From Actinomycetota bacterium (GTDB lineage: Bacteria > Actinomycetota > Geothermincolia > Geothermincolales > RBG-13-55-18), in assembly GCA_003598015.1 (NCBI GenBank), contig QZKE01000096.1, positions 1 through 61,391 of the forward strand: DNA of 61,391 nt. Reading direction: 5' to 3'. The position numbers were made by a program, and so were the translations under genes. Below the pieces are notes generated by a model that was not told where the DNA came from, ran no database searches, and was given only the letters and a program-made list of their open reading frames with translations. Positions 32,497 through 40,850 of this stretch are shown in pieces. Position 1 is the first letter of the stretch; each line of letters begins with the position of its first letter.

Positions 32497-34503
32497 CTAA
32501 AGGTGTTTTTCCAGCCTGTCTATTATCTCCTGTGGCTGCAATTTGGAGAGGTGATAATAGTCCGCTCCCATAGCGTCGGCGATACGGCGGGCATGGGAGG
32601 GTACCGCCCGGCCTGCTTTTATGCGGGATATATCGATGGAGGTATCGAATACGACGCTGGAGAGATGTTGTTCGCGGATCTTGTCGGCCAGCTCCAGGCT
32701 TTCGCGCAGAGGGTTCTGTGAGGCGTATCCGACGTTTCCATGCCCGTCGGTTATCAAAACCAGGAGGGGCGACATATCGGGATCTCGCCGCAGTTCACGC
32801 TTGGCAACCAGCAGCGCCATGGCCAGACCGTGGTTCAGCGGGGTCGCGCCTCCGGTAGCCAGGTCCTTTATGCGCAGGTTGGCCAGCTGCACGCTGGAGG
32901 TCGGGTTGAGGACCAACTGTGCGTCTTCATCGCGAAAGGATATCAAGCCGACACGGTCCCGTTTCTGGTAGGCATCGACGAGGAGCAGGTTGACCACCGT
33001 TTTCGTCGCTTCGATGCGCTCGTTGCAACCCATAGACGCGCTCGCGTCCACGATAAAGAGGATAAGATTCCCTACCTTACGCCGCCGTATGGTCGTGCGC
33101 AGGTCCTCTTTCTGGATGCTGAACGGCTTAGCGGTGCCCGCGGTTCTGTTTGCTGCGGCGCGCAGAGTGGCATCAACGGCCAGGTTGCCCGCTCCTACGG
33201 TTTCGTCCGGGCGAGGAAGGCGATGCCCGACCTTGCGCCCGCTGTTCGTCTCCGTTGTCGTGCTGTTCCTCTTGCCGGCTCCCATGCGTACCGCCTTCGC
33301 CGCCAGTCCCTGCAGGGACGGTATCTCGAACTCCTTGCTCGCGGCTTCCGCCCGTCTCTCCTGCATCTTTGCCGCAGGCGGGCTCGCTGCTTCATCGCTG
33401 GCTGCGGTCGTTGTCTCCCCCGCCGCGAACGACGTAGCCAGATTGTCCTGGAAGGGCAGATCGATCAGTTTTCCCTTGCGCTCGATGATGCGGTCCAGCC
33501 TTTCCAGGTCCTTGATCTGGTTGTCGAAGGGCGTCTTTCTCAGCCGGTGCAGGAGCGCCATCTCCGCGGCATCGCGTATATGGTCCTCCCCGACATCCGG
33601 CTTGCCCTCCAGCGCGGCGAGTGCCCGGGCGGCCTGGCAGGTCGCGATGTCCGCACGATGCCCGCATACTCCTAGTTCCACGGCGATGCGGGCGACCAAC
33701 TCCAGGGTGGCATCGTCCACCGTGACATGGGGCAGAAGTCTGCGCGCCTCGAGGATGTCACGGCGCAACCCCTGCTGCTCGGGTTCGAACGAGGAACGGA
33801 AGAGTTGGGGATCATCGAGGAAACGCTGGCGGCGGCGGACAACCTCCATACGATCCGCCGTCTCCCGTTCGCCCCTGATCTCTACACACAGCCCGAAGCG
33901 GTCTTCCAGTTGGGGCCGGAGCTCTCCCTCTTCGGGGTTCATGGTCCCTATCATGATGAATGACGCGGGGTGCGAATACGATACCCCTTCATGCTCCACG
34001 ATGTTCACTCCCATGGCAGCCGCGTCGAGCAGGATGTCTACGATGTGATCGTCCAGGAGGTTGACCTCGTCTACGTAGAGAAGCGAGCGGTTGGCCTCGG
34101 CGAGTATGCCCGTCTCGAAGTCCTTGACTCCCTCTTTGACCGCGCGTTCCAGGTCCAGGGTTCCTACTACGCGGTCCTCGCTGGCGTTCAGGGGAAGGGT
34201 GACGAAACGCATGGGGCGCGTATAGACGGGAAGAGGCTCCCCCTCTCCCCAGCGCCGCATGCATGAGGCGCACATCTCGTCTTCGCTGTGGGGATTGCAT
34301 GAGAAGGGGCAATCCGCCACTACCTCGATCTCGGGGAGCAGGTCGGCAAGGGCACGCGCGGCGGTGGATTTCCCCGTGCCCCTCTCCCCCCTGATAAGCA
34401 GCCCACCGATGCGGGGATCGACTGCATTGATCAGCAGGGCGCGCTTCATCTTCTCCTGCCCGACCATGGCCGAGAAGGGATAGAGGATGAAATCCTGCTT
34501 CAT
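32497..34503 (-). CDS. Magnesium/cobalto-chelatase ChlI-ChlD fusion
   Basis: Protein of 668 residues combining the AAA+ and VWA subunits of a metal chelatase. The AAA+ part (about 8-340) has Walker A GERGTGKS (39-46), Walker B 'LLYVDEVNLL' and sensor 'GTMNPEEGELRPQLEDRF'. A cysteine cluster (CPFSCNPHSEDEMCASC) lies after the first beta strand, as in some BchI proteins. A Ser/Lys/Thr-rich linker leads to the VWA domain (about 480-668) with the MIDAS motif DASAS. With a large ChlH/CobN subunit, absent here, it would insert Mg or Co into a tetrapyrrole. A cobalamin role is more likely than chlorophyll in this context, but this is inference. Confidence 0.85.
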   Translation of the reverse strand: MKQDFILYPFSAMVGQEKMKRALLINAVDPRIGGLLIRGERGTGKSTAARALADLLPEIEVVADCPFSCNPHSEDEMCASCMRRWGEGEPLPVYTRPMRFVTLPLNASEDRVVGTLDLERAVKEGVKDFETGILAEANRSLLYVDEVNLLDDHIVDILLDAAAMGVNIVEHEGVSYSHPASFIMIGTMNPEEGELRPQLEDRFGLCVEIRGERETADRMEVVRRRQRFLDDPQLFRSSFEPEQQGLRRDILEARRLLPHVTVDDATLELVARIAVELGVCGHRADIATCQAARALAALEGKPDVGEDHIRDAAEMALLHRLRKTPFDNQIKDLERLDRIIERKGKLIDLPFQDNLATSFAAGETTTAASDEAASPPAAKMQERRAEAASKEFEIPSLQGLAAKAVRMGAGKRNSTTTETNSGRKVGHRLPRPDETVGAGNLAVDATLRAAANRTAGTAKPFSIQKEDLRTTIRRRKVGNLILFIVDASASMGCNERIEATKTVVNLLLVDAYQKRDRVGLISFRDEDAQLVLNPTSSVQLANLRIKDLATGGATPLNHGLAMALLVAKRELRRDPDMSPLLVLITDGHGNVGYASQNPLRESLELADKIREQHLSSVVFDTSIDISRIKAGRAVPSHARRIADAMGADYYHLSKLQPQEIIDRLEKHL

Positions 34504-34531
34504 GCGATCATCCTTCCATCTTTTTAATACA

Positions 34532-34576
34532 ATATATAGTAATTATTCCTTACAATCAACACGATATATAGTAATT
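34532..34576 (-). promoter_or_regulatory. Twin direct repeats in the chelatase promoter region
   Basis: ATATATAGTAATT occurs at 34532-34544 and 34564-34576, exactly 32 bases (about three helical turns) apart. On the minus strand TTGATT and TATATT with a 17-base spacer overlap the proximal copy, 30-60 bases before the chelatase start. The repeats may be activator sites or -10-like elements. Confidence 0.55.
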
Positions 34577-34862
34577 CGCTTCTACTGCAAGCGGATTTCG
34601 GGCGTAGGGGCGACCCGGAAAAAATGCCGGAGCAGGCTCGGAGAAAAGAGATATGAGGAAGCGAGCCACCTTCGCGGCAGCATCTACGTCTGCAGGGTTG
34701 ATGACTCGGACAACGGTCCGGGACCGGTCCCTGTGAATGAGAGGCTTTCCGGCATCCATTGGCTCGTGCTTTTGCGGAAAAGCGGTAATTCAAATGACGC
34801 AGGGGTTGTGCCGATATCTTCATTGTCGCATTGGATTAAGGTGGTTGGAAGGAGGCAGGTAA

Positions 34863-35207
34863 ATGGAGATTGCGGTGTCGAGAGTCGGTGACCTGGGAGA
34901 AATCGCTATCGTCAAGGTCTCGGGGGTGGTTGATTCCGAAACGGTGGAGCTTTTCGGGGAGACCGTCGAAAGGGTTTTCAAAGAGGATTGCTACAACATC
35001 GTCCTGGATATAGACGGGCTTACCTATATCAACACGGCGGGTTTGAGCATCATCGCCGACGCCTACAAAAAATCGACCCAGAACAAGGGAGCGCTCAAGA
35101 TCCTCAAGGCGGGAGATGCCATCAAGGAGCTCCTGGATGTGGTGCGGTTCACAAAGATTATCGACATCTACGAGGACGAGGGGGAAGTCATCGCGAGCTT
35201 CGGGTGA
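34863..35207 (+). CDS. STAS-domain anti-sigma factor antagonist
   Basis: SpoIIAA/RsbV-like protein of 114 residues. The core motif 'LDIDGLTYINTAGLSII' (about 48-64) places Thr58 where the phosphorylated Ser/Thr normally lies, and Asn57 where the family usually has Asp. In partner switching the unphosphorylated form binds an anti-sigma kinase and frees the sigma factor. A GGAAGGAGG site precedes the ATG. The next gene begins eight bases after the stop and encodes a phosphatase with a kinase-like domain, so the two form one switch. Confidence 0.9.
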   Translation: MEIAVSRVGDLGEIAIVKVSGVVDSETVELFGETVERVFKEDCYNIVLDIDGLTYINTAGLSIIADAYKKSTQNKGALKILKAGDAIKELLDVVRFTKIIDIYEDEGEVIASFG

Positions 35208-35215
35208 GAGTAGAG

Positions 35216-36967
35216 ATGATCGAGAGTATCGACAAGGACACACAAAACACTCCGGAAGAGACCGTCTCCAACGGGGATTTCTACCGCATCGGGCGCCTGC
35301 TGGCCTCAACGCTCAGCCTGACAACGCGCCTGGACCGTGTCGTGGAACAGGCGATGGAGCTGCTGGAGGCGGACCGTGGTAGTATCATGCTCCTGGACGA
35401 GGATGCCCAGGAGCTCGTGGTCAAGGCCTCCCGGGGCTTGAGTTCGTCACGCGAGTTCCGGGTCCCCGTGGGGCAGGGGATCGCCGGCTGGGTGGCGGAA
35501 CGCGGGGAATCCCTGGTCCTGCAGGATGTGGTCTCGGACCGCCGCTTCACCGGTACCGACGAAAGCATCAAGAGTGCGCTGGCGGTACCTCTGCGCGTGG
35601 AGGGGAAAGTCATCGGCGTGCTCAATATTTCCAATGCTGCGCGCAAACGCCGTTTCGACCATCACGACCTCGAGCATCTGAGCGCCTTTGCGGACATGGC
35701 CGCGGTGGCCATAGAGAACGCGCGGCTCTACGAAGCGCTCAGCAAAGACCAGGAGCAGGTGAACAAGGAACTCCGCATGGCCAGCCGCATCCAACACTCT
35801 ATCATATCAACCCACGTACCTTGTGCCTCCATGCGTATGGTATCGAGGTTGATGCCGGCGTCGGCAGTGGGGGGCGATTTCTTCAGCATCATACCCCTGG
35901 ACCGCGACTCTCAGTTCTGCTTCTACTGCTCGCCCGGAGTGCAGGACCGCTGCCAGAAACTGCGCACCCAGTTCTGCCCCAACAAGTTCGGCCTGATGAT
36001 CGGAGATGTCGCCAACAAGGGTATGCCCGCGGCGTTGATCATGTCCGTCCTTACCACCATTCTCTACGAGGTGGGACGTCACCATATCTCCCCCCGGACC
36101 ATCCTTAACGAGGCCAATGCCGCGTTCCGCCGCTTTTTCAACGAATCCCAGTACGGCTTCGCCACGCTTTTCTACGCCTTCTATGACAACAACGACAATA
36201 CCCTTACCTATGCCAAGGCGGGACACGAACCGCCGCTCCTGCTGCGGGGGAAAAGCGGTGAGTATGAGTATCTGGAGGGGGAAGGGTTCCCCGTGGGGCT
36301 CATGGAGGATGGAGGATACCAGGAGAAAACTATCGAGCTCGAGCGGGAGGACCGCATCCTGCTCTACACCGACGGCCTCACGGGAGCCCTTAACGTGAGG
36401 GGGGAGATCCTGGGGAGGAAGAGGCTGATCGAAGTGGTGAAATCACTGGCCAAGGCGGATATCGAGGCCTTCCTTGACGCGCTGGCCGACGAGATAATGC
36501 TCTTCTCCGGGGATGCACCGCAACCTGACGATATCGCCGTCATGGTCATGGAGCTTGAAGACCTCTATGACCTCACCATGACCGTGGGGACCGATGTGCG
36601 GCAGATACGCTACGTGATCAATAGCGTTCTGGAGACTTTGCAGGGTTTCGCAGGCCTGAAAGACCCCATTACACTGCGTCTTTGCCTGGAGGAGCTTCTG
36701 CATAACGCCATGGAACACGGCAACCGTTGCGATGTCTCCAAGAAAGTTTATATCACCGTCAAGGCAGAGCCCAGGCGGGCGACGATCAGGGTGCGTGACG
36801 AAGGTGAGGGCTTCGATATCGGCTGTATGCTGGAGCCTGGCGGTGGGGAGAAGGAGGTCCTCTCGGAGCGGGGCCGGGGGCTCCTCATAGTGCGCCATTA
36901 TGCCGATGAGCTGCGTTTTAACCGGGAGGGGAACGAGGCTACGCTGGTTTTTACAGCGGACGGGTAG
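35216..36967 (+). CDS. GAF-SpoIIE phosphatase-HATPase partner-switch protein
   Basis: Cytoplasmic protein of 583 residues with three signalling domains: GAF (about 22-172), a PP2C/SpoIIE phosphatase (about 195-450; metal residues Asp221, Asp264, Asp386 and Asp438/439) and an RsbW-like HATPase (about 455-583, 'CLEELLHNAMEHG', 'DEGEGFD'). It therefore holds both the phosphatase and the kinase of an anti-sigma switch, with GAF as input, and the STAS partner is the gene before. Between phosphatase strands is an insert with Cys235-x2-Cys238-x7-Cys246-x7-Cys254, absent from ordinary members. The start is ATG 35216; an overlapping GTG at 35204 adds four residues. A frame extending to 34988 overlaps the STAS gene and is rejected. 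Confidence 0.92.
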   Translation: MIESIDKDTQNTPEETVSNGDFYRIGRLLASTLSLTTRLDRVVEQAMELLEADRGSIMLLDEDAQELVVKASRGLSSSREFRVPVGQGIAGWVAERGESLVLQDVVSDRRFTGTDESIKSALAVPLRVEGKVIGVLNISNAARKRRFDHHDLEHLSAFADMAAVAIENARLYEALSKDQEQVNKELRMASRIQHSIISTHVPCASMRMVSRLMPASAVGGDFFSIIPLDRDSQFCFYCSPGVQDRCQKLRTQFCPNKFGLMIGDVANKGMPAALIMSVLTTILYEVGRHHISPRTILNEANAAFRRFFNESQYGFATLFYAFYDNNDNTLTYAKAGHEPPLLLRGKSGEYEYLEGEGFPVGLMEDGGYQEKTIELEREDRILLYTDGLTGALNVRGEILGRKRLIEVVKSLAKADIEAFLDALADEIMLFSGDAPQPDDIAVMVMELEDLYDLTMTVGTDVRQIRYVINSVLETLQGFAGLKDPITLRLCLEELLHNAMEHGNRCDVSKKVYITVKAEPRRATIRVRDEGEGFDIGCMLEPGGGEKEVLSERGRGLLIVRHYADELRFNREGNEATLVFTADG

Positions 36968-37135
36968 CGGCGAATCCCGCGCAGGACGGGCGGCGGAACA
37001 AAACGGCGGCCATGCCGTCATAATCCCAAAGCCGGAAGGGTATGGTATCATTTACCCTGAATTACTATGTAGTGGGACGATTTTTTACTCGCTTCCGGTG
37101 AGGTGACAGCTGGAAGAAAGGAACAGGGAGAGAAA

Positions 37136-38173
37136 ATGTTGAGGAAGACGACGGCGATCGCGTTGAGCGTAACGCTCGCCCTGGTCCTGCTGATCATATC
37201 CAGCGGCTTTTCGTACGCCGACCCCGTCCAGGACAAGAAAAACGAACTCGAGAGCATCAAGAGCGAGGTACAGAGGATAGACGCCCAGCTGGAGTCGGTA
37301 ACCGAGCAGTACAACCTCACGAATCTCAGGGTGGAACAGACCAGGGCTTATATCGCCCAGAAGGAACAGGAACTGGCCGCGATCAACGCGGAGCTCGAGG
37401 AGCGCAAGGATATCCTGGGGCAGCGCTTGAGGGAGCTCTACAAGGCAGGCAACGCCGATGTCCTGGAGGTCATCACCGAGTGTAAGACCGTGGACGACCT
37501 ATACACCAACGTAGACAGGATACAACGCATCAGCGGCGGCGATGTCGATGTCATCGCGGCGGTCCTCACATCCCGCGGGCAGGTGGAAGCCGCCAGGGCG
37601 GAACTCGAAGCCCAGAAGGCGGGACTGGACGCTACAGTGGCGCAGCTTGCCGCCCAGAAGAGCTCCATCGAGGGGAACCTGCAGCGCAGGAAAGAACTCA
37701 TGTCGGGGGTGGAAGCGGAAGTCAACCAGCTTATCGCCGAGGAGGCGGCCAACCAGCCGATCCAGAACCCCAGGCTGAGCCCCAGCCCCACTACCCCACG
37801 CGTTCCTCCCCCGCCGCCCCCATCTTATGCACCGGCGGTCGTGCAGGTCGCGTACCAGCAACTGGGCAAGCCCTACCAGTATGCGGGATCGGGCCCGAAC
37901 GTATTCGACTGTTCCGGGCTGGTCATGTACTGCTATGCCCAGGTCGGGGTGAGGCTGCCGCACAGCTCCTACATGCAGGCGCGCTGCGGGGTACCGGTAT
38001 CGTACAGCGAGCTCCAACCCGGCGACCTGGTGTTCTTCCATGGCAACGGGCACGTGGGCATGTACATCGGTGACGGGCAATACATTCATGCTCCCCACAC
38101 CGGTGACGTGGTGCGCATCGCCGACCTGGGAAGGCGCAGGGACTTCTGCGGCGCCGTCCGCATCAACTACTGA
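37136..38173 (+). CDS. Secreted NlpC/P60 peptidoglycan hydrolase with coiled coil
   Basis: Exported protein of 345 residues. The signal peptide (1-28, SYA then DP) is followed by a long coiled coil (about 31-215) like PcsB/RipA-type proteins, a Pro-rich linker (PPPPPPSYAP) and an NlpC/P60 domain (about 237-345). The triad is Cys259 (FDCSGL), His306 (GHVGMY) and His318 (IHAPH). It would cut D-glutamyl-meso-DAP bonds in the wall during growth or division, with the coiled coil docking to a regulator such as FtsEX. AGGGAGAG precedes the ATG. It supports a peptidoglycan with DAP, in line with dapA and lysA. Confidence 0.93.
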   Translation: MLRKTTAIALSVTLALVLLIISSGFSYADPVQDKKNELESIKSEVQRIDAQLESVTEQYNLTNLRVEQTRAYIAQKEQELAAINAELEERKDILGQRLRELYKAGNADVLEVITECKTVDDLYTNVDRIQRISGGDVDVIAAVLTSRGQVEAARAELEAQKAGLDATVAQLAAQKSSIEGNLQRRKELMSGVEAEVNQLIAEEAANQPIQNPRLSPSPTTPRVPPPPPPSYAPAVVQVAYQQLGKPYQYAGSGPNVFDCSGLVMYCYAQVGVRLPHSSYMQARCGVPVSYSELQPGDLVFFHGNGHVGMYIGDGQYIHAPHTGDVVRIADLGRRRDFCGAVRINY

Positions 38174-38274
38174 ATCCCGGACACGGTAATAACGCTGAAT
38201 AGAACGACCTTGCCGGTTACGAGTGGCCGTGAACAACCGACGGCGACAGGCAGCCAACGGGGGGTTTGAGGAAA

Positions 38275-39327
38275 ATGAGTACTACTGCCGTCTTCTACGA
38301 CCCGATATACCTCGAGCACGACACCGGCCACGGCCATCCCGAACGGCCCGAGCGCTTGCAGACGACCATGCAGCTGCTCGAAGAGGTGGGGCTCTCCGAG
38401 AAGGTGCGCATTATCTCTCCCCGCGATGCCACGGTGGAGGAGATCCAACTGGTGCATCCCAAGGGATACATCGCACAGGTAAGGAAGGTTGCCGAATCTG
38501 GAGGCGGCTGGCTCGACCCCGATACCCACGTCGGAGTACGTTCTTACGATGCCGCCCTCAAGTCCGCGGGTGCAGCGGTTGAGGGGCTCGAGCGCATCTT
38601 CTCGGGAGATATCGATAATGCGTTCTGCATGGTCCGCCCACCCGGACATCACGCGACCGCCGAACGCGGCATGGGCTTCTGTCTCTTCAACAACAACGCC
38701 ATCGCGGCCAGGTTCGCCATGCGGGAGTTCGGGGTCTCCAGGGTATTCATCCTGGACTGGGACGCCCACCACGGCAACGGTCTCCAGGATATCTTCTACG
38801 ACGACGACAAAGTCCTGTACATATCCCTCCACCAGTATCCCCATTATCCCGGCACCGGAAGCACCGGCGAGATCGGGATAGGCCCGGGGGAGGGTTACAC
38901 GGTGAACTTCCCCCTCCCGGCCCGCAGCGGGGAGGAGGTATACCTGGCCGCCTTCGATCAGGTGATCCTTCCCGTAGCAAGGCAATACGAGCCGGAATTG
39001 GTGCTTATCTCCGCTGGATACGACGGACACTTCAGCGACCTGCTCTGCTCGATGTTGCTGCGGGGTAATTCGTATGCCGAGATGGCCACCCGCCTCAAGG
39101 GATTGGCCGAGGAGTTCTGCGGGGGAAAGATGATGGCGGCGCTGGAGGGTGGTTATAACCTGGTCGGAATAGCTATATCCATGGCCGACACCATCGCCGT
39201 AATGGCCGGAGAGGAGATCAGGGTCGAGGAGGATACGGGCAGCGACATCATCTTCCCCTCCTCACGGCGTGGGATGGAGATCGTGGAGTCGACGCGGGAA
39301 GCCCTCTCGAATTACTGGTCCTTGTGA
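38275..39327 (+). CDS. Histone-deacetylase family protein (AcuC-like)
   Basis: Zinc amidohydrolase of 350 residues. The charge-relay 'RPPGHHATAERGMGFC', zinc ligands in 'LDWDAHHGNG' and 'LISAGYDGH', and the 'LEGGYN' motif are intact. Bacterial members deacetylate acetoin-utilisation enzymes (AcuC), acetylated acyl-CoA synthetases or polyamines. An acyl-CoA ligase lies 1.5 kb downstream with PilT between, so a control role on it is conceivable. GAGG lies five bases before the ATG. Confidence 0.92.
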   Translation: MSTTAVFYDPIYLEHDTGHGHPERPERLQTTMQLLEEVGLSEKVRIISPRDATVEEIQLVHPKGYIAQVRKVAESGGGWLDPDTHVGVRSYDAALKSAGAAVEGLERIFSGDIDNAFCMVRPPGHHATAERGMGFCLFNNNAIAARFAMREFGVSRVFILDWDAHHGNGLQDIFYDDDKVLYISLHQYPHYPGTGSTGEIGIGPGEGYTVNFPLPARSGEEVYLAAFDQVILPVARQYEPELVLISAGYDGHFSDLLCSMLLRGNSYAEMATRLKGLAEEFCGGKMMAALEGGYNLVGIAISMADTIAVMAGEEIRVEEDTGSDIIFPSSRRGMEIVESTREALSNYWSL

Positions 39328-39365
39328 TCCTACAGCGCTCCATAGATTGAATCGCGTACGCGACA

Positions 39366-39468
39366 GCGCCGTCTTCGGCGCGACGGTGTCCAGCGCCTGG
39401 ACAAGTCCTGACGAGAATCCATTTCTTCATAACATTTCTGTACTTGTCCAGGCCTGGCACATGTACAC
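39366..39468. repeat. REP-like palindrome, copy 3 (two hairpins)
   Basis: Hairpin one is GCGCCG-TCTT-CGGCGC (39366-39381). Hairpin two pairs GCCTGGACAAGT (about 39395-39406) with ACTTGTCCAGGC (39443-39454). The outer GACGGTGTCCAG and CTGGCACATGTAC words match the other copies, while the inner stem sequence is different. It lies between the HDAC-like and pilT genes. Confidence 0.8.
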
Positions 39469-39544
39469 CCGGACGATAATCACCCTTCTATGATATATTT
39501 AAGGATGCCTATATAGTGCAAAAAAGGCTGCCCAAGGGGGAATT

Positions 39545-40642
39545 ATGGACGTCCAGAATCTTCTGCAATACATGGTCGACAAGCAGGCCTCGGACCTGCA
39601 TATAAAAGCGGGAGGGCCTCCTTATTTCCGCGTTGACGGCCAGTTGATCAAACCCGATTTTCCCCGCCTTTCCCCCACGGATACCGTCGAGGCGGCTTAC
39701 GCCCTCATGAACGAGAAACAGGCGAAGAAGTTCGCCGAGCGCAACGAGGTGGACTTCGCGTACAGCATCGCGGGCCTGGGGAGGTTCCGCGCCAACATCT
39801 TCAAGCAGAGGGGTACGGTCGGCATAGCCATCCGGCGGGTTCTCACCACTTCCGTTCCCACTTTCGAGGAGCTGGGCCTGCCCCCCGTCCTGCGCCGTCT
39901 CAGCATGGAGCGGCGCGGGTTGATCCTGGTCACCGGCCCGGCAGGCTCGGGAAAGACGACCACCCTGGCGGCGATAATCGATCATATCAACACATCCGAA
40001 CAGGTGAACATCATCACCATAGAGGACCCCATAGAGGTCCTGCATGTCGACAAGAAGAGCATAGTGCATCAGAGGGAGATAGGCACCGATACCGAGGGCT
40101 ACGCCGACGCCCTGAAGTACATAACCCGCCAGGACCCCGATGTCATCCTCATCGGAGAGATGAGGGACGTGGAGACGGTTACGGCCGCCATGAGTGTCGC
40201 CATGACGGGCCACCTCGTCCTCTCCACGTTCCACACCATCGACACCACGGAGACCGTCAACCGTATCATCGATTTCTTCCCACCCCAGCAGCAGAAACAG
40301 ATCCGCCTGACCCTGGCCAGCGTCTTCAAGGGGGTTATCTCGCAACGCCTGCTGCCCCTCAAGGACCACAGCGGGCGCGTACCGGCCGTGGAGGTGCTGG
40401 TAATGACGGGGCGCATGGCCGAAGCACTGATCGGAGAGGAACCGACCACGGTGATGCGCGAGATCATCTCGGAGGGGGAGTTCTACGGTATGCAGACCTT
40501 CGACCAGTCTCTGGTGGATCTATACCGCTACGGGCTTGTGGATTACAAGGTGGCGGTGGCGGCCTCGACAAGCCCGCACGACTTCAGCCTGGCGGTCAAG
40601 CAGTTGGGGCTGGAGGTCGAGGAGGACCTGCTGTCGAAATAG
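39545..40642 (+). CDS. pilT: PilT twitching-motility ATPase
   Basis: Hexameric retraction ATPase of 365 residues, the usual length. The N-terminal PAS-like part ('KQASDLHIKAGGPP') leads to the RecA core with Walker A GPAGSGKTTT (about 136-145), Asp box and Walker B ('DPDVILIGEMRD'), and the PilT hallmark 'EFYGMQTFDQSLVDLY'. It powers pilus retraction with PilB/PilC, none of which is in the window. GGGGGA lies upstream. Orphan pilT genes are common, so no operon is implied. Confidence 0.95.
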   Translation: MDVQNLLQYMVDKQASDLHIKAGGPPYFRVDGQLIKPDFPRLSPTDTVEAAYALMNEKQAKKFAERNEVDFAYSIAGLGRFRANIFKQRGTVGIAIRRVLTTSVPTFEELGLPPVLRRLSMERRGLILVTGPAGSGKTTTLAAIIDHINTSEQVNIITIEDPIEVLHVDKKSIVHQREIGTDTEGYADALKYITRQDPDVILIGEMRDVETVTAAMSVAMTGHLVLSTFHTIDTTETVNRIIDFFPPQQQKQIRLTLASVFKGVISQRLLPLKDHSGRVPAVEVLVMTGRMAEALIGEEPTTVMREIISEGEFYGMQTFDQSLVDLYRYGLVDYKVAVAASTSPHDFSLAVKQLGLEVEEDLLSK

Positions 40643-40850
40643 CGGCAGGTCCGCCGGCAAGGACTTCGGACCGTATTCATGGTTGCAGCAGGGTGTGATC
40701 GCGTTTGAGCCACAGTCTATCGACTACCGTCATGTCGTTTATGCGAGCATCCGGCCCCCGTACCGACGGAGAGGCTTTAATAGAGTTTCGCGTGTTTCCG
40801 CACGATCGTATTCCGTGACGCAGTCCGGAGAGGATCAAGGAGGGAGTCTC

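Noticed and set aside
34556..34759. 67-codon minus-strand frame before the chelatase gene
   Set aside because: Part of it looks protein-like (KVARFLISLFSEPAPAFF), but it has no ribosome site and its end is formed by the AT-rich direct repeat. It may be a gene remnant; support is too weak to list.
34577..34862. Riboswitch before the STAS gene
   Set aside because: I looked for cyclic-di-GMP and cobalamin motifs on both strands and saw no conserved core.
34988..35215. N-terminal extension of the SpoIIE-type protein
   Set aside because: This part overlaps the STAS gene in another frame and reads as shadow sequence; homology begins after 35216.
40536..40850. N-terminal extension of the acyl-CoA ligase
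   Set aside because: It overlaps the pilT end and is Arg/Trp-rich non-homologous sequence. The ATG at 40851 has a strong ribosome site.
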